A stretch of DNA of 6,110 nucleotides, taken from contig PQAI01000184.1 in assembly GCA_003105245.1 (NCBI GenBank), forward strand, positions 3,705 to 9,814. The letters run 5' to 3'. Origin of the DNA: Betaproteobacteria bacterium. GTDB lineage: Bacteria > Pseudomonadota > Gammaproteobacteria > Burkholderiales > Usitatibacteraceae. This document shows, in pieces, positions 1 through 6,110 of the stretch. Positions within the stretch are counted from its first letter, which is position 1. The number at the start of each line of letters is the position of its first letter. The notes beneath the pieces are model-generated. The model saw nothing but the letters and a program-made list of their open reading frames with translations. It was not told where the DNA came from and searched no databases. A program made the position numbers and the translations under genes.

Positions 1-1
1 C

Positions 2-1177
2 GAGCGCACCGTGCTCTTCTACGGCCACCTCGACAAGCAGCCCGAGATGACCGGCTGGCGCGAGGGCCTCGGGCCGTGGGACCCGGTGATCGAGGACGGC
101 AAGCTCTACGGCCGCGGCGGCGCGGACGACGGCTACGCCGTGTTCGCGGCGATCTCGGCGGTGATGGCGCTCGACGCCGAAGGTGTCGCGAGGCCGCGCT
201 GCGTGGGCCTCATCGAGACCTGCGAGGAAAGCGGCAGCTACGACCTTCCCGCCTACCTCGACCTGCTGGCCCCGCGCATGGGCGACGTGCAGCTCGTGGT
301 GGCACTCGACTCGGGCGCCGGCAACTACGAGCAGCTCTGGGTCACGACCTCGCTTCGCGGCCTGGTGAACGGCAACCTCGAGGTGAAGATCCTGGAGGAG
401 GGCGTGCACTCGGGAGATGCCGGCGGCGTCGTTCCCTCCTCCTTCCGCATCGCGCGGCAGGTGCTCGACCGCATCGACGACTCGCGCACGGGCGTGGTGA
501 AGCCCGCGGCGTTCAACGGCGACATTCCCGCCGACCGCCTGGAGCAGGCGAGGCAGGCGGCTTCCATCCTGGGCGACAGCGCCTGGAAGCGCTTCCCCTG
601 GGCCTCGTCGTGCTGCGACGACCAAGGCACCGCCTCGATCTTCGCCGAGCCCGTCACGAGGGATCCCGTGGAGGCGGTCCTGAACCGCACCTGGCGCGCG
701 GCGCTCGCGGTGGTCGGCGCCGACGGGCTTCCGCCCACGCATTCGGCCGGCAACGTGCAGCGGCCTTTCACGACCCTCAAGCTCTCGCTTCGCCTGCCGC
801 CCAGCGTGGACGCGAACGCCGCCGCCGCGGAACTGAAGAGGATCCTCGAGGCCGAGCCCCCGTACCACGCGCGCGTGACCTTCTCCTACGACCAGGCGGC
901 CACCGGCTGGAACGCGCCCCCGGTGGCGCCGTGGCTCGCCGCGGCGCTCGACGCCGCTTCCCAGGCCAACTTCGGCAAGCCCGCGGCCTACATGGGCGAG
1001 GGCGGCACGATCCCGTTCATGGGCATGCTGGGCGCGAAGTTCCCGGACGCGCAGATGCTCGTCACCGGCGTGCTGGGGCCGAAGTCCAACGCGCACGGAC
1101 CCAACGAATTCCTTCACATCGACTTCGCGAAGAAGGTGACGGTCGCGACGGCCATGGTCGTGGCGGCGGTGCGCTGA
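2..1177 (+). CDS. M20-family zinc metallopeptidase (carnosinase-like dipeptidase type), 5'-truncated
   Basis: Probable two-metal aminoacyl/dipeptide hydrolase. The reading frame is open from base 2 and ends at TGA 1175-1177, giving 391 residues. Relatives are usually about 460-490 residues, so some 70-90 N-terminal residues lie upstream, and any signal peptide cannot be judged. The catalytic set is visible in order: the metal-ligand His of YGHLDKQP (codon 26-28), the bridging Asp of GRGGADDG (125-130), the paired Glu of ETCEESGS (224-229; general base plus ligand), the ligand Asp of ALDSGAG (308-310), the lid-domain His of GVHSGDAGG (407-409) and the last ligand His of SNAHGPNEF (1094-1096). 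An Arg in LSLRLPP (791-793) and the loop GEGGTIP (995-1015) fit the substrate-binding region. All metal ligands are kept, so it should be active. The substrate is unknown: dipeptide, acylated amino acid or similar. Its stop overlaps the adaptor start by one base, which suggests a shared operon. Confidence 0.9.
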   Translation, partial: ERTVLFYGHLDKQPEMTGWREGLGPWDPVIEDGKLYGRGGADDGYAVFAAISAVMALDAEGVARPRCVGLIETCEESGSYDLPAYLDLLAPRMGDVQLVVALDSGAGNYEQLWVTTSLRGLVNGNLEVKILEEGVHSGDAGGVVPSSFRIARQVLDRIDDSRTGVVKPAAFNGDIPADRLEQARQAASILGDSAWKRFPWASSCCDDQGTASIFAEPVTRDPVEAVLNRTWRAALAVVGADGLPPTHSAGNVQRPFTTLKLSLRLPPSVDANAAAAELKRILEAEPPYHARVTFSYDQAATGWNAPPVAPWLAAALDAASQANFGKPAAYMGEGGTIPFMGMLGAKFPDAQMLVTGVLGPKSNAHGPNEFLHIDFAKKVTVATAMVVAAVR

Positions 1178-2301
1178 TGCGCCGCGGCGTTCTGGCGGCG
1201 GTGGCGGTCGCGGCCGTCCTCGCGGCCGGGGGCGGCTGGTGGTTCGCGGGCCGGGACAAGGCGGCGCAGCCCGCGGCCAAGGGCGGCGGGGGGGCGGTGC
1301 CCGTCACCGTCGCCGTCGTCGAGCGCCGTGACGTCCCCGTGCGCCTTCGCGCCAACGGCACCGTCGTGGCGCTGCAGTCCGTGGACATCCGCGCGCAGAT
1401 CACCAGCACCGTGCGCGAGGTCCACATCCGGGAGGGGCAGACGGTCGCGAAGGGCGACCTCCTCGTCTCCCTCGACTCGCGTGCCGAGGAGGCGAACCTG
1501 AAGAAGGCCGAGGCGCAGGTGGAGAAGGACCGCGCCGACCTCGCCAACTCGCAGCGCACGCTCGAGCGCCAGCGCCAGCTCTTCCAGCAGAAGTTCATCT
1601 CCCAGTCCGCGCTGGACGCCGCCGAGAACCAGGTGGAGACGCTCAAGGGGCAGCTCGCGGTGGACCTCGCCGCGGTGGAGGCCACCCGCGTGGCGCTCGC
1701 CAACACGCTCATACGGGCGAGCTTCGCCGGCCGCACCGGCGCCATCGGCGTGCGTCCCGGCAGCCTCGTGCAGCCCAACGGCACCGTGCTCGTCACGGTG
1801 ACCCAGATCGACCCCATCCAGGTGGCGTTCACGCTTCCGGAGAAGGAGTTTCCCGGCCTCCAGGCGGCCTACGCCGCGGGCCCCGTCATGGCGGAGGCAT
1901 CGCCCGACGCGGGCCAGGCATTCAAGGGGCGCGTGAACTTCGTCGACAACGCCGTGGACACCGCCACCGGGACCATCCGGGTGAAGGCGGAGTTCGACAA
2001 CCGGGCGAGCCGCCTGTGGCCGGGCATGTTCGTCAACGTGACGGTGGCCCCGCGCACGCTCGCGAACGCCTCCGTGGTGCCGGTGCAGGCCGTGCAGACG
2101 GGACCGGAAAACCGCTTCGTCTACGTCGTGGGCGACGACCGCAAGGTGGCCCTGCGCCCGGTGAAGGTCGACTATCTCGATGCGGGGATCGCCGCGGTCA
2201 CGGGCGTCGAGCCCGGCACGCGCGTGGTCGTCGAGGGCGCGCAGAACCTGCGCCCCGGCAGCACCGTGACCCCGGGCGAGGGCCGCAAGGCGCAGCCGTG
2301 A
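1177..2301 (+). CDS. RND efflux periplasmic adaptor (membrane fusion protein, HlyD/AcrA/MdtA type)
   Basis: A 374-residue adaptor linking an inner-membrane RND pump to an outer-membrane channel. The N-terminus (MRR, then a hydrophobic run at about residues 4-24) is a Sec signal or membrane anchor. It has no lipobox Cys, so it is not a lipoprotein. A Gly/Ala linker follows to about residue 40. The beta-barrel/lipoyl halves show the half-motif VHIREGQTVAKGDLLVSLD (82-100) and, after the hairpin, TLIRASFAGRTG (177-188). The helical hairpin spans about 104-176 and contains the R-x3-L-x6-S pattern (R131, L135, S142), which in this family contacts TolC-type channels. The membrane-proximal part has the family signature FVDNAVDTATGTIRVKAEF (255-273) and LWPGMFVNV (280-288). 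The start ATG overlaps the upstream TGA (TGATG), and only a weak purine-rich site precedes it, consistent with translational coupling. The reading frame stays open far upstream, but that part is out-of-frame peptidase DNA. The role is well supported; the exported compounds are not known. Confidence 0.95.
   Translation: MRRGVLAAVAVAAVLAAGGGWWFAGRDKAAQPAAKGGGGAVPVTVAVVERRDVPVRLRANGTVVALQSVDIRAQITSTVREVHIREGQTVAKGDLLVSLDSRAEEANLKKAEAQVEKDRADLANSQRTLERQRQLFQQKFISQSALDAAENQVETLKGQLAVDLAAVEATRVALANTLIRASFAGRTGAIGVRPGSLVQPNGTVLVTVTQIDPIQVAFTLPEKEFPGLQAAYAAGPVMAEASPDAGQAFKGRVNFVDNAVDTATGTIRVKAEFDNRASRLWPGMFVNVTVAPRTLANASVVPVQAVQTGPENRFVYVVGDDRKVALRPVKVDYLDAGIAAVTGVEPGTRVVVEGAQNLRPGSTVTPGEGRKAQP
2287..2301 (+). 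promoter_or_regulatory. Ribosome-binding site and GTGA stop/start overlap for the RND permease
   Basis: AAGG at 2287-2290 lies seven bases before GTG 2298. The adaptor TGA (2299-2301) is embedded in the permease start as GTGA, a four-base overlap. This decides the GTG start: the frame is open far upstream, but only this start gives the conserved RND N-terminus. It also implies translational coupling, which would help balance adaptor and pump levels (inference). Confidence 0.65.
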
Positions 2302-5300
2302 ACGTCTCCGAGCCGTTCATCCGCCGTCCGGTGATGACGGTGCTGCTGTCGGCCTCCTTCGTGGTGGCCGGCCTCTTCGCCTACGGCGACATTCCCATCG
2401 CGGCGCTGCCCCAGTTCGAGACGCCCACGATCTCCGTCTACGCGAACCTGCCGGGGGCGAGCCCGGAGAACATGGCCTCGTCGGTGGCCACGCCGCTGGA
2501 GAAGCAGTTCGCCACGATCGCCAGCGTGAACGTGATCACGTCCTCCTCGACGCAGGGCGCCACGCAGATCACGCTCGAGTTCGACCAGGACCGCGACATC
2601 GACAAGGCCGCCGTGGACGTGCAGGCGGCGCTGCTGCGGGCGCAGCGCTCGCTGCCGGTGGAGATGACCAACCCGCCGTCGTACCGCAAGGTGAACCCGG
2701 CCGACGCGCCGATCCTCTTCGTCTCGCTCACCTCGCCGACGATGTCGCTGTCGGACCTGAACGCCTTCGCCGAGAACCTCATCTCGCCCACCCTCTCGAC
2801 GCTGCCCGGCGTGGCGCAGGTGAACATCAACGGCCAGAAGCGCTTCGCGGTCCGCGTGCGCGCCCGGCCCGACGCGCTCGCCGCGCGCGGGCTCACCCTG
2901 GACGACATCGCCGCGGCCATCCGCTCGGCCAACGCCAACACGCCCGTGGGCACGCTCGAGGGCCCGCGCCAGTCGCTCACCATCCAGGCCAACCGCCAGA
3001 TGACGCGCGCGGCGGAGTTCGCGCCCCTCATCGTGGCGACCCTCCCGGGCGGCCAGGTCGTGCGCCTGCAGGACGTGGCCGACGTCGAGGACAGCGTGGA
3101 GTCGGTGAAGACGGCGGCGTGGATGAACGGCGAGCCGGCCATCACGCTCTCGGTGCAGCGCCAGCCGGACGCCAACACGGTGGCCACCGTCGACGAGATC
3201 AAGGCGGCCCTGCCGAAGCTCCTGGCGCAGATGCCGGCCTCGGTGAAGCTCAGCGTGCGAAACGACCGCTCCATCCCCATCCGCGCCGCCATCCACGACG
3301 TCAAGGTGACGCTCGGCATCACCGTGGCCCTCGTGGTGCTGGTGATCTTCCTGTTCCTTCGCCACCCGACGGCCACGATCATCCCGGCGCTGTCGCTGCC
3401 CATCTCGCTGCTGGGCACCATCGCCCTCATGAAGTGGCTGGGCTACACGCTCGACAACGTCTCGCTGCTGGGCATAACGCTCGCCGTGGGGCTGGTGGTG
3501 GACGACGCCATCGTGATGCTCGAGAACATCTCGCGCCACGTGGAGGCGGGGGAGTCGCCGATGTGGGCGGCGATCCGCGGCTCGAGGGAGATGTGGTTCA
3601 CCATCGTCTCCATCTCCGTCTCGCTCGTCGCGGTCTTCATCCCCATCTTCTTCATGCCGGGCGTGATCGGCGGGCTCTTCCACGAGTTCGCGGTGGTGGT
3701 CTCGCTCGCGATCCTGGTGTCGGCCGGGGTCTCCCTCACGCTCATCCCGATGCTCGCCGCGCGCTTCCTGCACCGTCACGGCGAAGGCGACGCGAGCTAC
3801 CGCTGGACGGCGTGGTTCGAGCGGATCTTCCGCGCGACGCTGGGCCTGTACACGGCGAGCCTGGACTGGTGCCTGCGGCGGCGGGGGGTGGTCCTGGGTG
3901 TCGCGGCGGGCTCGCTCGCGGCCTCCGCCGCGCTCTTCGTCGCGATCCCGAAGGGCTTCTTCCCGACCGAGGACCTCGGCCAGATCATCACCGTCGCCGA
4001 GGCGGTGGAGGACATCTCCTTCCCGGCGATGACCGAGGTGCTGCAGCGGGTGAGCAAGCGCATCGGCGAGCACCCGGCGGTGGAGGCGGTGACCGTCTTC
4101 GCTTCCGACTCGAACACCGGGCGGCTCTTCCTCAACCTCAGGCCCCGCGGCGAGCGCGAGCCGATGGAGAAGGTGCTCGAGGAGCTGCGGCGCGAGATGC
4201 GCGGCATCCCCGGCGTGACCGTGTACTTCACGCCCCTGCAGAACCTGCGCCTGGGCGGGCGCATCAGCAAGGCGCGCTACCAGTACACGCTGCGCAGCGT
4301 GGACGGGCAGGCGCTGCAGGATGGCGCCACGCGCCTCGTGGCGCTGCTGCGCGCGGACCCGATCTATCGCGACGTGACGAGCGACTCGCAGCTGCGCGGC
4401 CTGCAGGCGCAGCTCACCGTCGACCGCGACAAGGCGAACGCCCTGGGCGTGCAGCTCCAGGACGTGCGCAGCGCCCTCTACTCCGCCTTCGGCGAGCGCC
4501 AGGTGTCCACGATCTTCACCTCCGTGGACGCCTACCAGGTGATCCTGCAGGCGGCCGACCCGGACCGCCGCGACGAGAGCGCGTTCTCCAAGATCTACCT
4601 GCGCGCCAAGGGCGGGGCGCTGGTGCCCCTCACCTCGATCGCGAGCGTCGAGCGGCGCGTGGGGCCGGTCTCCATCAACCACCAGGGCCAGCTGCAGGCG
4701 ATCACGATCTCCTTCAACGTCGCGCCCGGGGCCTCGCTCGGCGACGCGTCCGCGCGCGTGGAGCGCTACCGGCAGCAGGCGGGGCTGGCGGCGTCGGTGC
4801 TCACGGGCTGGGGAGGGGACGCCGCGGCGTTCCAGGCCTCGCAGACGAGCCAGGTGTGGCTCATCGTCACCGCGCTCCTGGCGATCTACGTGCTGCTGGG
4901 CGTGCTCTACGAGAGCTACATCCACCCGCTCACGATCCTGGCGGGGCTGCCCTCGGCGGCCGTCGGGGCGCTGGTGACCCTCTGGATCTTCGGCATGGAC
5001 CTGTCGATCATCGCGATGATCGGCATCCTCATGCTCATCGGCATCGTGAAGAAGAACGCCATCATGATGATCGACTTCGCCCTCGACGCGCAGCGAAGCG
5101 GCGGCATGACGCCGGCGCAGGCGATCCGCGAGGCCTGCATCCTGCGCTTCCGGCCGATCATGATGACCACCCTGGCGGCCCTCATGGGGGCGCTTCCCAT
5201 CGCGCTGGGGCTGGGCGCCGGAGCCGAGCTGCGCCAGCCGCTGGGCCTGGCGGTGGTGGGCGGGCTGCTCCTTTCGCAGGCGGTGACGCTCTACATCACG

Positions 5301-5396
5301 CCGGTGATCTACCTCGCCCTGGACCGCTACTCCGGGCGCGGGCCCGTCACCGCGGCCTTCGACGCGCGCACCGGGGCGGCGACCGAGCGGCATTGA
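2298..5396 (+). CDS. RND multidrug efflux transporter, HAE1 type, MdtB/MdtC-like inner-membrane permease
   Basis: A 1032-residue proton/drug antiporter of normal family length. It starts at GTG 2298, giving [17 protein letters not shown], the classic RND N-terminus. AAGG at 2287-2290 sits seven bases upstream, and the start overlaps the adaptor stop as GTGA. The twelve helices fall at about residues 12-29, 337-354, 361-381, 390-410, 432-453, 465-487, 531-550, 854-873, 878-899, 905-926, 951-973 and 981-1008, with two large periplasmic loops between helices 1/2 and 7/8. The proton-relay residues are present: D402-D403 in helix 4 ([15 protein letters not shown]) and K919 in helix 10 ([13 protein letters not shown]), matching AcrB D407/D408/K940. 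The stretches [11 protein letters not shown] (129-139) and [15 protein letters not shown] (726-740) resemble MdtB/MdtC more than AcrB. Only one permease follows the adaptor, so it probably forms homotrimers rather than an MdtBC-like mixed trimer. Substrates cannot be read from the sequence. Long open frames on the opposite strand are shadows of codon bias. Confidence 0.97.
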   Translation: MNVSEPFIRRPVMTVLLSASFVVAGLFAYGDIPIAALPQFETPTISVYANLPGASPENMASSVATPLEKQFATIASVNVITSSSTQGATQITLEFDQDRDIDKAAVDVQAALLRAQRSLPVEMTNPPSYRKVNPADAPILFVSLTSPTMSLSDLNAFAENLISPTLSTLPGVAQVNINGQKRFAVRVRARPDALAARGLTLDDIAAAIRSANANTPVGTLEGPRQSLTIQANRQMTRAAEFAPLIVATLPGGQVVRLQDVADVEDSVESVKTAAWMNGEPAITLSVQRQPDANTVATVDEIKAALPKLLAQMPASVKLSVRNDRSIPIRAAIHDVKVTLGITVALVVLVIFLFLRHPTATIIPALSLPISLLGTIALMKWLGYTLDNVSLLGITLAVGLVVDDAIVMLENISRHVEAGESPMWAAIRGSREMWFTIVSISVSLVAVFIPIFFMPGVIGGLFHEFAVVVSLAILVSAGVSLTLIPMLAARFLHRHGEGDASYRWTAWFERIFRATLGLYTASLDWCLRRRGVVLGVAAGSLAASAALFVAIPKGFFPTEDLGQIITVAEAVEDISFPAMTEVLQRVSKRIGEHPAVEAVTVFASDSNTGRLFLNLRPRGEREPMEKVLEELRREMRGIPGVTVYFTPLQNLRLGGRISKARYQYTLRSVDGQALQDGATRLVALLRADPIYRDVTSDSQLRGLQAQLTVDRDKANALGVQLQDVRSALYSAFGERQVSTIFTSVDAYQVILQAADPDRRDESAFSKIYLRAKGGALVPLTSIASVERRVGPVSINHQGQLQAITISFNVAPGASLGDASARVERYRQQAGLAASVLTGWGGDAAAFQASQTSQVWLIVTALLAIYVLLGVLYESYIHPLTILAGLPSAAVGALVTLWIFGMDLSIIAMIGILMLIGIVKKNAIMMIDFALDAQRSGGMTPAQAIREACILRFRPIMMTTLAALMGALPIALGLGAGAELRQPLGLAVVGGLLLSQAVTLYITPVIYLALDRYSGRGPVTAAFDARTGAATERH

Positions 5397-5405
5397 CGGC
5401 CGTCA
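5394..5405. repeat. 12-base perfect palindrome overlapping the permease stop codon
   Basis: TGACGGCCGTCA reads the same on both strands, and its first three bases are the permease stop codon. A perfect dyad of this size could be a dimeric-regulator site upstream of the polyphosphate kinase gene, but one or two such palindromes are expected by chance in a window of this size. No known operator is recognised. Confidence 0.35.
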
Positions 5406-5422
5406 GGCGCGCGGGCCGCGCC
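5406..5422 (+). other. GC-rich hairpin in the permease-ppk2 gap; possible weak terminator
   Basis: GGCGCG (5406-5411) pairs perfectly with CGCGCC (5417-5422) around a five-base loop, CGGGC. The stem is strong, directly follows the palindrome and lies ten bases after the permease stop. There is no run of T after it, so it does not look like a standard intrinsic terminator. It could protect the 3' end of the efflux mRNA or slow polymerase, or it may only reflect high G+C content. Confidence 0.35.
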
Positions 5423-5424
5423 GA

Positions 5425-5434
5425 TGGTATAGAT
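5425..5434 (+). promoter_or_regulatory. Weak candidate extended -10 element for ppk2
   Basis: TGGTATAGAT holds an extended -10 TG one base before TATAGA. It is the only AT-leaning spot in the gap and would place the transcript start near base 5440, giving a leader of about 27 bases. No good -35 box is found at the right distance: TTGACG at 5393-5398 is close in sequence but about 29 bases away. This is a tentative call; read-through from the efflux genes is an alternative. Confidence 0.3.
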
Positions 5435-5457
5435 GGGGCTACCCCCACGATCCACCC

Positions 5458-5466
5458 GAGGCAGAG
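5458..5466 (+). promoter_or_regulatory. Ribosome-binding site of ppk2
   Basis: GAGG at 5458-5461 is followed by five bases and then ATG 5467. No other in-frame ATG or GTG occurs between the permease stop and this ATG, so the site fixes the start and with it the length of the N-terminal extension. Confidence 0.65.
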
Positions 5467-6110
5467 ATGTCGTCCACCCGTCCCGTGATCTCCCGCACCA
5501 AGGTCCGCCCGGCGCCCGCGGCGAAGCCTGCGCCACGCCGCAAGACGCGCAGGACCTCCCTCGACGCGGTCCGCGCCGCCGAAGCCGGCGACACGCCGCC
5601 GGTGCTCGAGCCCCAGGCCATCGAGGAGTTCTCCATCGAGCAGGCCGGCGCGGCGGCCGACGAGGTGACCGCGGGCGCCATCCGCGACCTCCTGGAAGGC
5701 GTGAACCCGGGCGACGCGGCGCGCATCCTGAGCTCGGTGCTGGAGCAGCAGCGGGGGCTGGACAAGCTCGCGCGCCGGCAGGCCGACCGCGAGCTCGCGA
5801 GCAACTGGCAGGAAGGCGGATACCCCTACAAGAACCTGCTCTCGCGCAAGAGCTACGAGCGGCAGAAGTACCGGCTGCAGGTGGAGCTCCTCAAGCTGCA
5901 GGCCTGGGTGAAGGAGACGGGCCAGCGCGTGGTGGTGATCTTCGAGGGGCGCGACGCCGCCGGCAAGGGCGGCACCATCAAGCGCTTCATGGAGCACCTG
6001 AACCCGCGGGGCGCGCGCGTGGTGGCCCTGGAAAAGCCCACGATCGAGGAGCGCGGCCAGTGGTACTTCCAGCGCTACGTCGAGCACCTGCCCACCGCGG
6101 GCGAGATCGT
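5467..6110 (+). CDS. ppk2: Polyphosphate kinase 2 (PPK2 family), 3'-truncated by the window end
   Basis: Cytoplasmic enzyme moving phosphate between inorganic polyphosphate and nucleotides; the family typically makes NTP from NDP or the reverse. The window holds 214 residues and is open at base 6110. The PPK2 core begins around [17 protein letters not shown] (119-135), followed by the helix [16 protein letters not shown] and the Walker A loop [15 protein letters not shown] (160-174, with K167 as the phosphate-binding Lys). [15 protein letters not shown] and [19 protein letters not shown] follow, as in this family. The Walker B segment (FDRSWYNR in relatives) and lid lie beyond the window. The [10 protein letters not shown] form fits class I or II better than class III, but the class cannot be settled here. 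About 118 residues precede the core. Residues 1-31 are very basic and Pro/Ala-rich (10 Arg/Lys, no acidic residue), and residues 62-115 look helical. The gene lies 70 bases after the pump with its own ribosome-binding site, so it is probably a separate unit. Confidence 0.93.
   Translation, partial: MSSTRPVISRTKVRPAPAAKPAPRRKTRRTSLDAVRAAEAGDTPPVLEPQAIEEFSIEQAGAAADEVTAGAIRDLLEGVNPGDAARILSSVLEQQRGLDKLARRQADRELASNWQEGGYPYKNLLSRKSYERQKYRLQVELLKLQAWVKETGQRVVVIFEGRDAAGKGGTIKRFMEHLNPRGARVVALEKPTIEERGQWYFQRYVEHLPTAGEI

Noticed and set aside
76..1176. Upstream extension of the adaptor reading frame to base 76
   Set aside because: The predicted sequence is Arg/Gly-rich low-complexity text out of frame with the clear M20 peptidase. 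The signal-like MRRGVLAAVAV start at 1177 is where the adaptor begins.
2172..5393. A very long open frame (1073 codons) on the - strand opposite the RND permease
   Set aside because: Its translation is rich in Arg, His, Asp and Gly with no membrane segments or recognisable domain. It mirrors the permease codons in G+C-rich DNA, where antisense stops are rare. The + strand protein is an unmistakable full-length RND pump.
5393..5398. TTGACG as a -35 box for ppk2
   Set aside because: It lies about 29 bases from the -10-like element, far beyond normal spacing, and overlaps the permease stop codon.
5435..5445. Short hairpin GGGG-CTA-CCCC in the ppk2 leader, considered as a terminator or riboswitch
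   Set aside because: Only four pairs with a three-base loop, no T run and no further conserved structure; too small to claim a function.
3119..5488. A second long + strand open frame within the permease gene
   Set aside because: Its translation is Arg/Ala/Gly/His-rich with no family resemblance, and it overlaps conserved permease motifs in another frame; it is a codon-bias shadow.
5347..6087. A - strand open frame (246 codons) across the gap and the PPK2 gene
   Set aside because: The + strand encodes a clear PPK2 core with a Walker A loop, while the - strand product has no recognisable motif and no convincing ribosome-binding site.

Overview
The window is a compact stretch of a G+C-rich bacterial chromosome. 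Third codon positions are almost always G or C, and all four genes lie on the + strand. Protein relatedness and codon use suggest a high-GC proteobacterium, perhaps a betaproteobacterium; this is an inference, and nothing in the window fixes the genus. I see no RNA gene, insertion sequence, CRISPR array or sign of recent transfer, and base composition looks uniform.

Layout: (1) bases 2-1177 hold the C-terminal 391 residues of an M20-family zinc peptidase related to the carnosinase-type (CNDP/M20) dipeptidases, with its 5' end outside the window. (2) bases 1177-2301 encode a periplasmic adaptor (membrane fusion protein) of an RND efflux pump. (3) bases 2298-5396 encode the inner-membrane RND transporter itself, of the HAE1 drug-efflux type and closest in motifs to MdtB/MdtC. 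(4) A 70-base gap (5397-5466) carries a 12-base palindrome, a GC-rich hairpin and a weak -10-like element. (5) bases 5467-6110 hold the first 214 residues of a polyphosphate kinase 2 (PPK2), cut by the window end.

Genes 1-3 are joined by stop/start overlaps (TGATG, then GTGA), so they should be co-transcribed and translationally coupled. The adaptor and transporter would form a proton-driven tripartite pump together with a TolC-type outer-membrane channel. The adaptor keeps the R-L-S hairpin-tip motif for such a channel, but no channel gene is present here. Why a peptidase is the first visible member of this operon is not known. PPK2, behind its own ribosome-binding site and a spacer, probably belongs to a separate unit that links polyphosphate to the nucleotide pool.

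Overall this is mostly ordinary core or accessory metabolism and efflux. I found no convincing evidence of a previously undescribed system. The items most worth a second look are the peptidase-pump coupling and the long basic N-terminal extension of the PPK2.
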